Assembly (NCBI GenBank): GCA_038501625.1
Contig: JAZAYU010000010.1
Span: forward strand, 3,060,912-3,124,911
Length of the DNA stretch: 64,000 nucleotides
Reading direction: 5' to 3'
DNA from: Corbicula japonica
Lineage: Eukaryota; Mollusca; Bivalvia; Venerida; Cyrenidae
The notes under the pieces were generated by a model that was given only the letters and a program-made list of their open reading frames with translations, was not told the origin of the DNA and ran no database searches. Made by a program: the position numbers and the translations under genes. Positions 38,301-49,700 of this stretch are shown piece after piece. Position 1 is the first letter of the stretch. Each line of letters starts with the position of its first letter.

Positions 38301-39499
38301 CTTTCAGAGGCGAGTTGAAAGTTAGATATGATGTGTTTTGAAGATTAACAATTGGACTACTATAATGCAATGTTGTGAATATACTGTAACTAGATATTTA
38401 TATGTATTAATGAATGTGTGAACCGGTGAAAACACTGACAGTGCTGAGCCCTTATTGAAACCTTATAAGAACACCCAAGTCGTATGTGCTGATGGTCTGT
38501 AAGAAAAAAATATTAGTTTTTCTGGCCACCAAGTTTAGTTATCGCCACTAAATAAAAATATTTTTACTAAGTATTTATGCTTTTTGATATGATAATGATG
38601 CTGTATATTGATTTGATTTCTCTGTGACCAGTTTTATATTAAAATGAAATTTATTTTTCATGGTTAAAACTTTTTATGACCTGTTATATCATGATTTTCT
38701 CCTGTTACACTTAGCAGCATGTTTCCGGTTTAATTCAGTTCAAACGGTATTGATTTTTATTTGATAGAACCCTGAACATGTCATAATTAGAAAAATATTT
38801 TGTGTTGGTTTGAGAAGCCCCATCAGTGACTTACACTACCTATTCCATACTCCCCGAAGCTATCCAATACTGCCTAAATCCATGTATATCATATACAAAA
38901 CCTCGAGGTGGAATATTGTCACGAAAGTTTAAAAAGAAGCCAGTTTTTAAGAGAGAACACTTTTGTCTGTTGAATGATATTGATAAGTTTTTAGAATTTC
39001 CACTTTTAAATACCAGGTGAGCGGTAATCTGCTTAGCTATCCGCTACTTCCTGAACAACTGACAACTGTACTGTAAATGCACATCAGGAATCACCACACT
39101 CACAAAAACCGGCCTCCCAACACAGCAAAAAAGATGAGAGGAAAAGAGAGCATGTTTTACAAGAATATCAATTACAACTAAATTACCACAAACAACGAAA
39201 AAGAGAACCCTTAGGACGGTCAGTGGCAAATCAAATTGCACCAGAGAGTTTAAACCAGGTTCTAGGGTGTAAGTTACACTGGTAAACAGTAAACACGTTC
39301 ATCGTAAACATATCCTGGTGATAGTTGCTGCTGTGAAGTGTAAGTTATACTCTTCTCAAAAATATTTAGTTATTTTACATTTTACACAGATTACTAAATA
39401 TTCCTGAGACGAAACGCACTGCAGATTACGTTATATTGTGAAATAATGACATTATTTCCCGCGACGCCTTCTATTTGAAGAGTTCTCTCACCTGTCCAT
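26319..39499 (-). CDS. YTH-like domain fused to an RlaP/YcgL-type nucleotidyltransferase (545 aa)
   Basis: Seven coding exons in transcription order: 39499-39492, 36375-35422, 33602-33500, 32826-32651, 31375-31223, 27361-27239, 26439-26319 (TAA). Phases close exactly (1638 bases). Residues 12-79 and about 196-262 match the two halves of a YTH domain: TYFIAKVNNFNSLKKA, the first cage Trp in CWACSG (W33), VVIIFSVSNCHGWHGYAEM, then FKIKWI and ELDAEVGETLC. Between them lies a charged linker of roughly 120 residues where the second cage Trp of YTHDC1 sits, so methyl-adenosine binding is uncertain. From residue 318 comes a nucleotidyltransferase: GSQRYNLNTPESDTDMF, with the metal-binding pair D330/D332, then HEVYRYCELMLSGDARCVET and YVIVRLLQNARDI...GSPEREILMNIRSGDV, as in the RlaP (PF10127) family. 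YTH and the GS motif share one unspliced exon. The donor at 35421 (GTTTCG) is weak. The initiating exon is inferred from phase fit (MDSQTLEMKQTT). Confidence 0.85.
26660..27210. repeat. Scattered TTAACCC MITE fragments and a foldback in the last-but-one intron
   Basis: MITE pieces at about 26657-26725 and 27100-27195 (GTAGATCCTGATCCAACAGC). Between them is an inverted pair (GTATCATTCACGTGTGCTGG at 26722 and its near mirror ending at 26873, plus GAAATATGCACAAG / TGTGCATATTTCAC-type arms), another foldback relic. Confidence 0.5.
27645..28510. repeat. GT/GGTG-rich simple-sequence block ending in a TATAG satellite
   Basis: About 850 bp with G and T almost alone on the plus strand: first GTTGTTGGTGG-type, then GGGTGGGTGG runs, then GTCGTGTCGTGTC and (TAGTA)n. 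The long open frames on both strands (His/Pro/Thr on minus, Gly/Val/Trp on plus) are composition artefacts. G-quadruplex formation is likely in 27950-28440. Confidence 0.9.
28600..30086 (+). mobile_element. Terminal-motif element with a core array of about 170-bp repeats
   Basis: The phrase GCACGCAAACTTTAACCTGA recurs about nine times (near 28606 degenerate, 28797, 28952, 29117, 29293, 29467, 29643, 29818, 29985), with inner phrases AAAGGGCCATAATTTGAT and GTTATGGTTCTTGGCATACA. The right end is GACGCCGACGCCAACGAC, then ATTCTTCGAATAGTCGAGCT. The same GAATAGTCGAGC end closes the element at 60226-62105. The left end is not clear; it may abut the GT-rich block. Minus-strand frames here are repeat translations. 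Confidence 0.75.
30230..30472. mobile_element. TTAACCC double-hairpin MITE, full copy
   Basis: Starts TTAACCCTTTCCTCCATAAA and ends GGAGGAAAGGGTTAA. Hairpin order is GCGACCAG type then GAGCAGTTTAGATCC type, the reverse of the copy at 4855. Confidence 0.88.
30670..31155. mobile_element. Cluster of three TTAACCC MITE copies
   Basis: Partial copies at about 30670-30825 and 30818-30921, then a near-full copy at 30924-31155 with both hairpins well kept. It lies in the intron after the 31223-31375 exon. An unrelated relic of the AACCACCTGTCTTAAACAGC type precedes it at 30535-30660. Confidence 0.75.
31431..31981. mobile_element. 551-bp non-autonomous element with perfect 25-bp inverted ends
   Basis: Ends AACAAAAATAAAAAGTATCC (plus ACTTT) at 31431-31455 and the exact reverse complement at 31957-31981. 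The interior is AT-rich and non-coding. Intronic in the YTH-nucleotidyltransferase gene. Confidence 0.75.
34413..34483 (+). ncRNA. tRNA-like (SINE head) sequence
   Basis: A-box TAGCTCAGTCTGGA and B-box GGGTTCGAGTCC at tRNA spacing. The anticodon stem CTCGC/GCGAG and T stem CCGGG/CCTGG pair. The acceptor ends do not pair and position 33 is not T, so it is a tRNA-derived SINE head or pseudo-tRNA, not a working tRNA. It runs directly into TTAACCC MITE sequence (AACAGTGTAGATACC) at 34484. Confidence 0.6.
34484..34672. mobile_element. TTAACCC MITE fused to the tRNA-like head
   Basis: Lacks its left terminus, which the tRNA-like segment replaces. Both hairpins and the right end (CCATTAAGTTAAAGG) remain. 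Confidence 0.6.
35128..35369. mobile_element. TTAACCC double-hairpin MITE, full copy
   Basis: Starts TTAACCCTTTCCTCCATAGA and ends GGAGGAATGGGTTAA. It lies 53 bp past the 35422 splice donor, so the reading frame running on into it is intronic. Confidence 0.88.
36542..36996 (+). pseudogene. Captured 3' gene fragment, two spliced exons (death-domain-like?)
   Basis: The frame runs from about 36542 to a donor at 36700 (GAAAG|GTATAA). An acceptor TTTCAG at 36891-36896 continues in phase to TAG at 36994-36996. The encoded segment has YNLVKLLYREGREAEDQVQL, RRIQRKSVRTTQSRIFAAWE, then SYRKDEVTTTGLLKLMSAIY and RPRLEKKF at the end. The xxxAWxxY...TVxxLLxxL arrangement recalls the last helices of a death domain, but this is weak. 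No start codon or 5' exons are nearby, and it sits inside the split MITE on the opposite strand to the host gene. It could also be part of an unrecognised transposon. Confidence 0.45.
37214..37325 (+). repeat. GAGGCCGTTTT short repeat, about seven copies
   Basis: Irregularly spaced GAGGCCGTTTT(AACC) units at the right end of the insert in the split MITE. No wider family recognised. Confidence 0.8.
39062..39271 (-). repeat. Dispersed repeat of about 210 bp, inverted copy
   Basis: Reverse complement matches 10942-11150 from CACCCTAGAACCTGGTTTAA to GTGTGGTGATTCCTGATGTG. It lies in intron 1 of the YTH-nucleotidyltransferase gene. The frame of 65 residues here is a by-product. Confidence 0.7.
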
Positions 39500-39620
39500 A
39501 TCCGCTCTTTGATGCGCATGCGTGCAGGTAAATGGTTAATGGCAACGCTGTAAACAAACACTTTCTTGACTTGATTAAAGGTTTGTACCACGTGATTACC
39601 TCAAGCTTATACATGTTTTA
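39500..39620 (-). promoter_or_regulatory. Likely 5' UTR/promoter of the YTH-nucleotidyltransferase gene
   Basis: Short CpG-containing stretch (GATGCGCATGCGTGCAG) just upstream of the inferred ATG at 39499. No TATA box seen. Placement follows from the inferred first exon. Confidence 0.35.
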
Positions 39621-40720
39621 TTGGATTAATGGTGTAAAGCATGCTGTTTACAACATAACATTTAACCTTTTTTGGAACTTACACATAGGACAATTTTAAA
39701 AGTGAAATTTATTCTTTTTAAAAATAGTGTGCCTGATCACAACATGTAAGGATTTGAATTTATAGTTTATTAACAGTAAGTAAGTTTGTACAGCGTATAT
39801 CAACAAGGTAACTAGAGATTTTTCATGTAATTAGACTGTCGCCAATCATGCATGACCTGTAGATGTTGGTTTCCAGATAATCATACTGCATGTATCTAAG
39901 GAGTTAGTGATGTACTATTAAATAGTGCTGAATTTCAAGTAGTTAGATTTTTTAGCATAAGGCCATAAAACTTATGATTATGTTCTCTTGAGTAAAAACA
40001 AAGAATATGTGACTAGTACTGAATTTTAGGTAGATTTTTAAATTTAAGGCCGTTAAGCTATTAAACGATTATGTTCTATTGTGAATTATTGCTGGAAAAG
40101 GATTGGCAAGTGCCAATAAATGTTTGCTGGCATAGTAATGTTACACGTACATGACTTAGCCATTATGGTGGTCATGAGATCGAACCCAGAGTTAGCCCAC
40201 CACCTGACATTATGCTCAATAAGCAGTCGGAAAAGATGTCTTTTACAATGTTTTATACCAGACAAATGTGGCGTCAAAGATCTCAATCTTTATAGAAGTT
40301 GCAGGTTAAACCCATTCCTCCATATAAATGTTTTTTCTCACAAGAGAACAGTGTAGATCCAGATCAGCCAGCACATATGTATCATCTGATCAGGTGCACT
40401 GTTCACTTTTATGATAAACAATAACCTCCTGAATAAAAAACGAACAGTGTAGATCTTGATCAGACATCACTGATGTGCCATCTAATCTGGATCTACACTA
40501 TTTGCCCATGACCTCAAGGGAGAAACAAACAGAAATAGAAATACCATAATTAAAACAAGTCTAAAATTTGACTGTTACTCCTGTATATCAATAAACAAGG
40601 ACACCACAGTGTGAACTTGTTTGCTGTGATACCTCTTAAAATTTGCTGTCTGTCATTTTCTAGGCACAAGATATTTAAGACATCTTTCTAGAACAACAAG
40701 ACTGGAAGGCAACAAACAAG
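39620..40720. other. Intergenic region between divergent YTH-nucleotidyltransferase and LOXHD1-like genes
   Basis: No coding exon recognised. It contains a TTAACCC-type MITE with both hairpins at about 40310-40525. The LOXHD1-like promoter or a 5' UTR exon probably lies here. Confidence 0.5.
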
Positions 40721-43700
40721 ATGTCAGGAGGCTCATACATGTCCCAGCCATGTACAAACAGTGAAGCTGTGAAGAGATGTCTCAACATCCCAATCCTGCC
40801 AATGTCCAGCCAAGTGGCTCGACCTATTCCACCACAGCGACCAATACAACCAAAGCCACCATATGCACTAGATGGAAGGCACAATGCTGCAAGACCGGCT
40901 CGACCATATTCAGGTAATTGTTTGTGAAGTCTTTTAACCATTTACTCCAAATGTATGCATTTTAATGAGTGACTAGTTAAGAGCCAGATCAGCTGGCAGC
41001 CTGGCACATCTGTCAGGATCAACAGTGGTCAGAATAACCTAATAATTCAAAAGCAAAGAATGCAGATCCTGATCAGATGGCACAAATGAGTTGGCTGATC
41101 TAGATCTACACTTGTTGCTCATGGGATAACAACCATATCCCATGGAGACGAGTTAATCACATTTTATTTTTTGATTGATCTTTACAACTCAAGAACAATG
41201 TCAAAACTTTGTTTCTAAGCTTGATAGCACCCCTTAAGTTGAAGAAAAAATACATTACATGACATTATAATTACATTCCAAACTAACAAGGCCAGGCAAA
41301 TTTCAGTCTTGCTTACATCTTGACTGTTTTTCAGCACCAAATAGAACAATTACAACTCATGCAGATCCTTGGCGATCCCCTAATCATGTGGAAGGTCGTA
41401 TTCCTCCCCGGTCAAGAAGTTACTATGTCAACGATGAATATCCCAGAAGCCATCCATATGCTTGTGAGTGCTTTGACTAGAATTTTGCTATTTCATTGAA
41501 TACATCTGCTGAGCTTTGCGTTAGTTATTACAAATGGTGTCTTTTTTTAACCCTTTCCTCCATAGACACACTTTTATTGCCTGGACGAACAGTTTAGATC
41601 CAGATCAGACGGCACATATTTGCTGTCTGATCAGGATCTAAACTGTTCGTTTTTTGATTCATTAGGTTATTTGTGACCAAAATGCGACCAGTGCAGATCC
41701 TGATCAGACAGCATGGATGTGCCAGCTGATCTGGATCTACACTGGTCGCACATGCGTAAAAATGTGTAATTATGGAGGAAAGGGTTAATGTGTTACTCCA
41801 TGGGTTGTGGCTTTTATCCCATGATCAAACAGTGTAGAATCCAGGTTAACCTGCACTTCTGTGTGGTCTGATCAGGATTTAATACTGTTCACTTTCAGAC
41901 TTGTAGGTTCTTTCTAACCAAATGAAGAAACAACCTACACATCTGTGCAGTCTGATCTGGATACACCTGTGCCCAAGATCATAAAACTAAATCTGGAGAT
42001 CAGTCTCAAATCTCAAGCATCTGATTGGCTGAAATGGCGACAAGTCGCCATTTCAGCCAATCAGATCCTTGAGATTTGAGACTGATCTCAAAACTTAGTT
42101 TTATGATCTTGGGCCCTGGTCACTCATAGGATAAAAGTCATATCAATGGACTCGGAGTAAAGGGTCAATTTAAGTAAAAACATACAAGTAAAAATTGCAG
42201 ATACATAGCTATTTAACAAGCCACAGATGTTTTCAATTTTATTAATAGTTTCAAGATGTACATGTATATTAATTCCTACACACAAGGTTTCACTCAATCT
42301 ATATTACTTGTATAATTGAAATTCAAATCAGCATCAATACTGTTTTAATATTGATTTTATGTTTAAGATGTAACAAAGACAACCTATCTCTTTGAGCATT
42401 TTAATACATTCACTCATTATTCTTTTGAATCAACCCTATGAACAATGAATGGATGGCCTCAAATATAATAGAATTGAGATTTTTAAACAAATTTAACAGA
42501 ACAATGGTTCACAAACTATGGGGAGTTCTCCTCTAAACAAGCAATGATGAAACATCTGATAATAACGAAATAGCTTGAAAGTGATACTCATTTCATCAAT
42601 TAATCTGCTACATAAATTATAAGTACTCAGTTTTCTTTCTAGTTGAGATACATTGTAGTTTATTAACTGTTCCTAGGGGTGTTTCACAATTATTTTTCAA
42701 ATGTCTTCCAAACAGTGTTGACCCTGATAAGACATTTTGTTTTAGAGACTGTTTTACAGATCTACACTGATCACAGATGTGTTTGATGTATTTGAAGCTG
42801 TGCTAAGCTATTTAAGAGTTAAGAATACAATAATTTAAAAAAAAATGTTTGGCCTATCCTTTGAAAAACTAACATATATGTTGTTCTTGTTTTTAGCACG
42901 TATGAGGGAAGGATTTGTCAAGAAAAATCTTGGGTATCCAGAAGTACAGAGGGGACAGAGTACCCCAATTCCCCCTTATGACCCCCTCGGTGATCCTCAC
43001 CTAGCTGAGTATTTCGAGCGTCGATTTGGCGCAATTCAGTCTGTTGCTAGGGTATGGAGTGTTCTGATCTGTCTAATAGTAATAAAACGAAATCAATGCA
43101 CAAATTTAACTTATGACTCCATATACATGTAAAGTCAATCCTGTATTAAGCAGCCACCCAAGGGGAGAGACCAAAAGTGGCTGCTTAACACAGGTGGTTG
43201 TTTAAGGCAGGTTCAGTTGTATACACATCTCAATGCAACCAGTGTAAATCCAGATCAGCCAGCACAGATCGGCTCACCTGTGCCATCAGATCTGCATCTG
43301 CACTGCTTGCTTTTTGGTAAAAAAACCCTATATGGGGTGCGTCGCGGGACAGTTGACGTCAATCCTTGAAATGACGTCATAAAGTTGAACAGATGGCATT
43401 AATTATTATGCATTTCGCGGTAAGAATATCATTTTATTGTCAAAATGTGTAACAAAATCTCATTTTAGTAAGGAGAAAATAATAGATAGTTGTAAGTTTA
43501 TTCTAAATATAGTAACAACTAAAATGTCACAAAATATGTTCGAAGGTACCTTTTCCCGTGGCGTGCCCCATATAAACCAAAAAGTGAACAGTGTACAGAT
43601 GTGTCAGCTGATCTGGGTCTACACTATTCCCCCATGCTATAAAGACATATGTATAATATGGAGTCAGAAGTTTACATCTCATTAAATATTTTCAGAGGTT

Positions 43701-46700
43701 TGAAGTGATAGAAACTTCTGAATGTTCATTTTTTTTTATAGATTTTGTAAAACAGCAGTCTCTTGCCTACATATTTAAGGCCAACATTAATTTTTTGTTT
43801 GCACTGGTCTTTTCTGATTTTAAGGGTTGTGAGGGATATTTTGTTTTTATTACCTGTTTTTAATTCATTTATCTAGTAATGTAAAGCCAAAAAATATAAT
43901 GGTTAACAAGTGTCGAGTTAATAATTATCATTTGGTCAATGTTCTGCAATTTAAACAATTTTCAAACCTTGGATCTAATATGTCATGACTAAATTTCTTC
44001 ATCATCAGTAACTGTTGTTATTAAGTTTGCTTTCTGATAATTGATCATGAAATGTGCAAGGCACTATACGAGGGCTGTTCGGGAAGTTTGTAGAATTTGA
44101 TTATAAAACAAAAAGTATTTATGTTAGCACACTAAAAAAGACATACCTACATTTAAATATAGTTTCTTTAATCTCTGGAAGATTCAGCAAGATTAACCCA
44201 GGGACACCAACACTATGCAAATTACAAATTTGTGTGTATCACATACACCGGGGCACGTCAACGTCAATATAACCTTGCTTAGATCTCAGGCGTAATTTAA
44301 GTCCAGTAAACAACGCACCTTTTCCACATCTATAATCATCAAGCAATTTCCGCACACTTCTTATGCCGGTCTATCCATTTGTTTAATGTTTCTAAATGTT
44401 ACCAGTCTTCGTTGAATGATGATACAATCACCTGAGACTGTTTTGTAAGTTCAGTTACATGGTCTTAAATGGAACAAACTGCGACGGCCAGCCGGTCGCT
44501 CCTAGGATCGTCTTGAATAGACTCTCTTCCTCTTTTTAAAACGCGAGTGCCACTTGTACACACAAGCTTGACTGCATTTTTAAAATTTTCCTGTTGTTTT
44601 AATCCTTTTCAACGATAAGTCGGTGATTTATTAAAAGCAACCCAGAATTTCACAACACTCCCTAATTCAACGTCACCTGTCGACGTCATAACTTTTCAGC
44701 ATGGAATGTCACAGACTGTAAAGAAAGTGCTATGGTTTCTGTTACGACAGCTTCAATGTTTTGAATTTTTCATCAACTGTCATTATGAAGTCATGTTATC
44801 ACCTGGCGTTTTCGCGCTGTTCTTGCGTTTGGTTATGTGACGTTTATGAAGTTTACATTTTTTTGTAACCATTTTCATTTATATCATATTGTGGACTGCG
44901 CTGTGACATGTAAACTAGGTTGCAAAGGTTACCAATATGTCCAAACATAATTATAACTCGTTCTCCTTGTTTAAGGACTACGTTATGGACAAATGCAGGT
45001 ATGCATGTGCAAAATTGTAAAGAAAAACAATGAAAGACATGGGAGATATACACACATTCTACGAACTTTCCGAACACCCCTCGTATTTAGCAAACTGAGG
45101 ATTTTAGTGCACACTAACATTTTTGGTCTGTTTGATGTACAACAAACATCAATAACCTGATGCATTAAAGACGATCATGATAGTTTTTGATTTCACAACA
45201 TTATGAATTTTACATGAGCACTGCTTGCACATTTTACATCCTTTTCAGGATTGTTTTGATTCAAGGAACTTGATGTATAATAAATTCACAAGAAAGAGAA
45301 ATTCTTAAATAATACTTGTGAGTCAACTGTAACAGTTGGTCTCTATAGTTAATGACCGTGTTTGCAAATTTTGATTTTTTCATGGAAACGGTGAACAGGT
45401 GAACATGACCATGTTTCCCAGTTTCAAGTTTGTAATGAAATAATAACATTGTGAAAATGGAAACTACCCCAATGATCTTTTAGCAGGCAACTGGTGTAAA
45501 AGCAGTTTCTATTTTATGGCTGTTTAAGGCTCATCTGTTTAATGAATTATCATCACAGTACCTTTGTTTTCACTCTTCCTGCTGTTATCATTGAATAATC
45601 CTAAAAACTAAAGAAATGCAAGACTAATGAAGCAATAAAATGACAATTTATTGTGATAGGTCAAGATTAAAGCAGAATTTCCAAAGGGTATTCTAAATTA
45701 AGTCATAGAATTATGAACAAAGCAGAAAATCGTGGAAATAGAGAGCTAAAAAACAAACATTGTAGTTCTCTCCCCAGAACAATTCTAACAAAATGTGTTT
45801 ATTATAGTAAAATTGACACTGTCTCTTTAAAATGGTCTGCATAAGCTGTTGCAAGACACACATTTGTAAATCTTTGTAGATAGCTACTTTGTTAACATTT
45901 ATTTCTTTTAACATTTTATTCCTGAGATACAGATTTCAATGCAGATTGCAAAACTGACTCTTTCACAGGGTTATTAATAGATTCCTATTTAATTAATTTT
46001 TTTGAAGACAAATAATACTTTTTTTATTTTTCACCATGGCTTCAAATTGGCACATTTTAAACTTGAAAAACACAAAAAATAAACCTGCATAAAATGAAGT
46101 GACTCTACAGCAGTTACTGTTACAGTTGTATTCTAACATAGTGCTTTTTGTTTCAGAGACGAGGAGGCCGCCCATCTAGTGCCCCAAGTTCAAGGTCAAG
46201 AAAGAGTACTGGGGATGTTCTGTATAAAGTGTTTGTAACAACGGCTGATAAAAAGGGGGCTGGTACTGATGCCAAGGTATGTTAGAATGATATTGAACCT
46301 GTTACTCCATATCTATATTTGTATCACATGTGTAAACAATTTAGATCCAGATCAGCCAGTGCATCCACTCCATCATATCGGGATTTGCTCTGTTCAGTTT
46401 TAGATATATTAGTTTATTTCTGACCAGGAAGCAAACAGTATATATTTAGATCATATGGCATGAATATCAGCAGCAGGCTGATCTTGATCTGCATTGGTTG
46501 CTTATGCCTTATAGGCATGACTGTGGAGTAAAGGTTTAACCCTTTCCTGGATATATACGCATTTTAACACATGTGCGACCAGTGTAGATCCAGATCAGCC
46601 GGCACATTCGTGCCGTCTGATCAGGATCTGCACTGGGCGCATTTTGGTCAGAAATAACCTAATGAATCAAAAAGCGAACAGTTTAGATCCTGATCAGACG

Positions 46701-49700
46701 GCACGTATGTGCCGGCTGATCTGGATCTAAACTGTTCGCCCTAGCAATAAAGGTGTTTCTGTACAGGAAAGGGATAAGTTAACCCTTTACTCCATATATA
46801 CACCTTTTTATGCATGTGTGACCAGTGTATATCCAGGATCTCCACTGGTCACATTTTGGTCAGAGAATACATAACAAATAAAAAAGGGAACAATTTAGAT
46901 CCGGATCTCTAAATGTTTGCCCATGCAATAAAGGTGTATCTATGGAAGCAAGAGTTAATTGTAAACAGATAAAAGCTTATGATTTTCCATGTAGCATCTT
47001 TCTTTTTTCTTTCTTTCAGTTAGTCCATTTATCCATACCATTGTTTCAGCTTTTCAGAAGATGCATGCATTTTAATGAACTTAAAAAAGTTTTGAAACAG
47101 GGTTATTTCCCTTAGGTCAATATTCTGAATTGAGTTATGATTTGATGATTTTCATGTGTTTGTCTGTTTAGAGATATACTCAAAAGTGTACAAGTTACCA
47201 ACATAAAAGTAAAGGGTTAAACAATTGCCTTTACTCGATGGGATATGGCTAGTGTCCCATGGGAGTAAAGGGTTAAACAATTGCCTTTACTCAATGGGAT
47301 ATGGCTAGTGTCCCATGGGAGTAAAGGGTTAAACAATTGCCTTTACTCCATGGGATATGGCTAGTGTCCCATGGGAGTAAAGGGTTAAACAATTGCCTTT
47401 ACTCCATGGGATATGGCTAGTGTCCCATGGGAGAAAAGGGTTTAACAATTGCCTTTACTCCATGGGATATGGCTAGTGTCCCATGGGAGAAAAGGGTTTA
47501 ACAATTGTATGCTTATGTTGAATGATTACTTATTACTTCCTGTATATGTGATGTGAAGACATGGATGGACACAAACTACATTACTTTAAGAAACTTCTCA
47601 TTAGCACTTATAAACATAATAAAACAGCATTTTAATTCGAAATTTCAAAATTCATTTCCAAGAACTACATTGTACAATAAAATAATGATTGATTTCCTTT
47701 TTAGGCTTTCATTTCCCTCAAAGGAACCAAAGCAAAAATCACTAGGACACGCTTGACAAAGAAAGCTGGATCTGTCAAGTCAAATAAAGGCGTGGCATTT
47801 AAATTTTCAAAGGGTACCACCCACATGTTCAAAATCAGGGGACCAGAATTAGGTGATATTAAATCTCTAGTCATGGAGGTAAGATTTTAAAGCTGCATAT
47901 TCATATCATGTGGGATACTTCAGTGTCTCAGTTGAGGTTAACATTAATTATACTACTACATTTATATAATTCCTATAAATGACTAAACAGGAGTGATTTT
48001 CGCCAAATTTTTGGACTAATTAGTACATATTAGGACCTGTTGTGTGTGAATTTTACTGTGTTAGTTAAGCTATAGCTACAACTTTGACTTGAAATGTATT
48101 TACACGTACATTGACTGTGAAAGAACATTACATAAGATTTAATTTGTTTTCAGGTCTTCTACAATTTAAATTATATAATTTGATATTTAAAAAATACTTA
48201 ATATTTTTGTCCTGATACATACATGATCATTCATGTTTAAATGTATAATATTTAGAAATATCCAATAATAATATTGATCATTTTCTTATGAAATGAGTCA
48301 TTTCAAGGAAAGATGTCAGTTTTATATCTTTTGTTATGTCAAATCACAAGTTATATTTATACTATTCAGCATGATGGTATAAGAAAAGAAGATGGCTGGT
48401 TCCTACAGGAAGTTGAAGTTGTCAATACGAGGCGGAAAAAGTCATGGCTATTTCTGTGTAACACATGGTTGTCACTGTATCATACTGATGGTCACTCTAA
48501 GCGAGAGTTCTTTCCTCATTTAGGCTCAAGAACAGGTAAAAAAACTTGAACAAATATTTTGCAATTTAACACAAAAAGTCTCATTATAAACTTATTGACA
48601 GAAGAGTATCTCACCCTTGGGTCAAAAGAGTTTGTCCTCTTTGACTGGTAAAATAAAATGTTGGCAGTTTTATGCATAAGACATTAAGGCAATAGAAAAA
48701 AATATTTTAGATTCTCATCCCCGTCGGGCCCTGTCCAAAACCACCCGCCCCCAAAAAAATTATTGGTAAAAAAATCGAAACATATTCTGTTCTGGACAGA
48801 ACGGGTTTTAGACCATCCTGAAATACCTTCTTAAGGTATTTCGTTAATAAAAAATAAAAATTAAAAAGTGCCCACCCGCCCCTTTTTTTCCCAAAATCCA
48901 GATGAGAATCTAATAATTTTTTTTCTCTGGCCTAATGGGAACATTCTGCAATAATACACGATATAATCAATATGTTTGATATTTTTTGGGGGGCCTTCTG
49001 GTTAGCTCAATTGGTTGCATCGTTGGAATTGCAGGGCTAGGAGCTGTCACCCTGATGGTTCGCTCCCAGGTAGAGGCAATATTATTTAGTATGCATTTTT
49101 AATGCTAACCCATCATCAAAGCTTTCCAATATGTCTAGATAGACTTCCATTGTTTACGATTAAAAGAATCTGTGATATGGCCCAAGTTTGAGATGTGCAC
49201 ATGATCAGTTGCCTTGTATTTAACCTCTTTCAAAAAATAAAAGTTCAGATTGAATTAAATACCAAAATATAATGATTGAAACAAACATTATACTGTAGTA
49301 TCATTTTATTTCTTACTGGTGAAATTTTTGCCTATTTCATGCTAAGGAAACTGCAGAAATTCAAATCTGAGTGAAATTTAACTCATAATATATACACATT
49401 TTTATGCTTATGAAACCATTGTTGATCCAAATCAGCCAGTACATCCTTGCCATCTGATCTGGATCTACACTGGTCACCTCTTGGTAAGAACCTAATGGAT
49501 CAAAAAAGGAAGTGTAGATCAGGATCAGCACTGTTTGCCCATGAGATAAAGGTGTATCTATAGAGTTTATTTGCGTAAATATTTATTATTTTGAATATTT
49601 GTCTTGTTGGGCGGCTTTCAGAGGTCCATTTTCATCAATCTATTGTATATTTTACACTCAATAATGATTCAATACCTACTTTCTTTTCAGATTATGAAGT

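Noticed and set aside
39394..39591. Minus-strand frame of 65 codons as an N-terminal exon
   Set aside because: Only the short ATGGACAG part before the GTGAGA donor at 39491 joins in phase to the next exon; the upstream part reads in another frame and is taken as 5' UTR.
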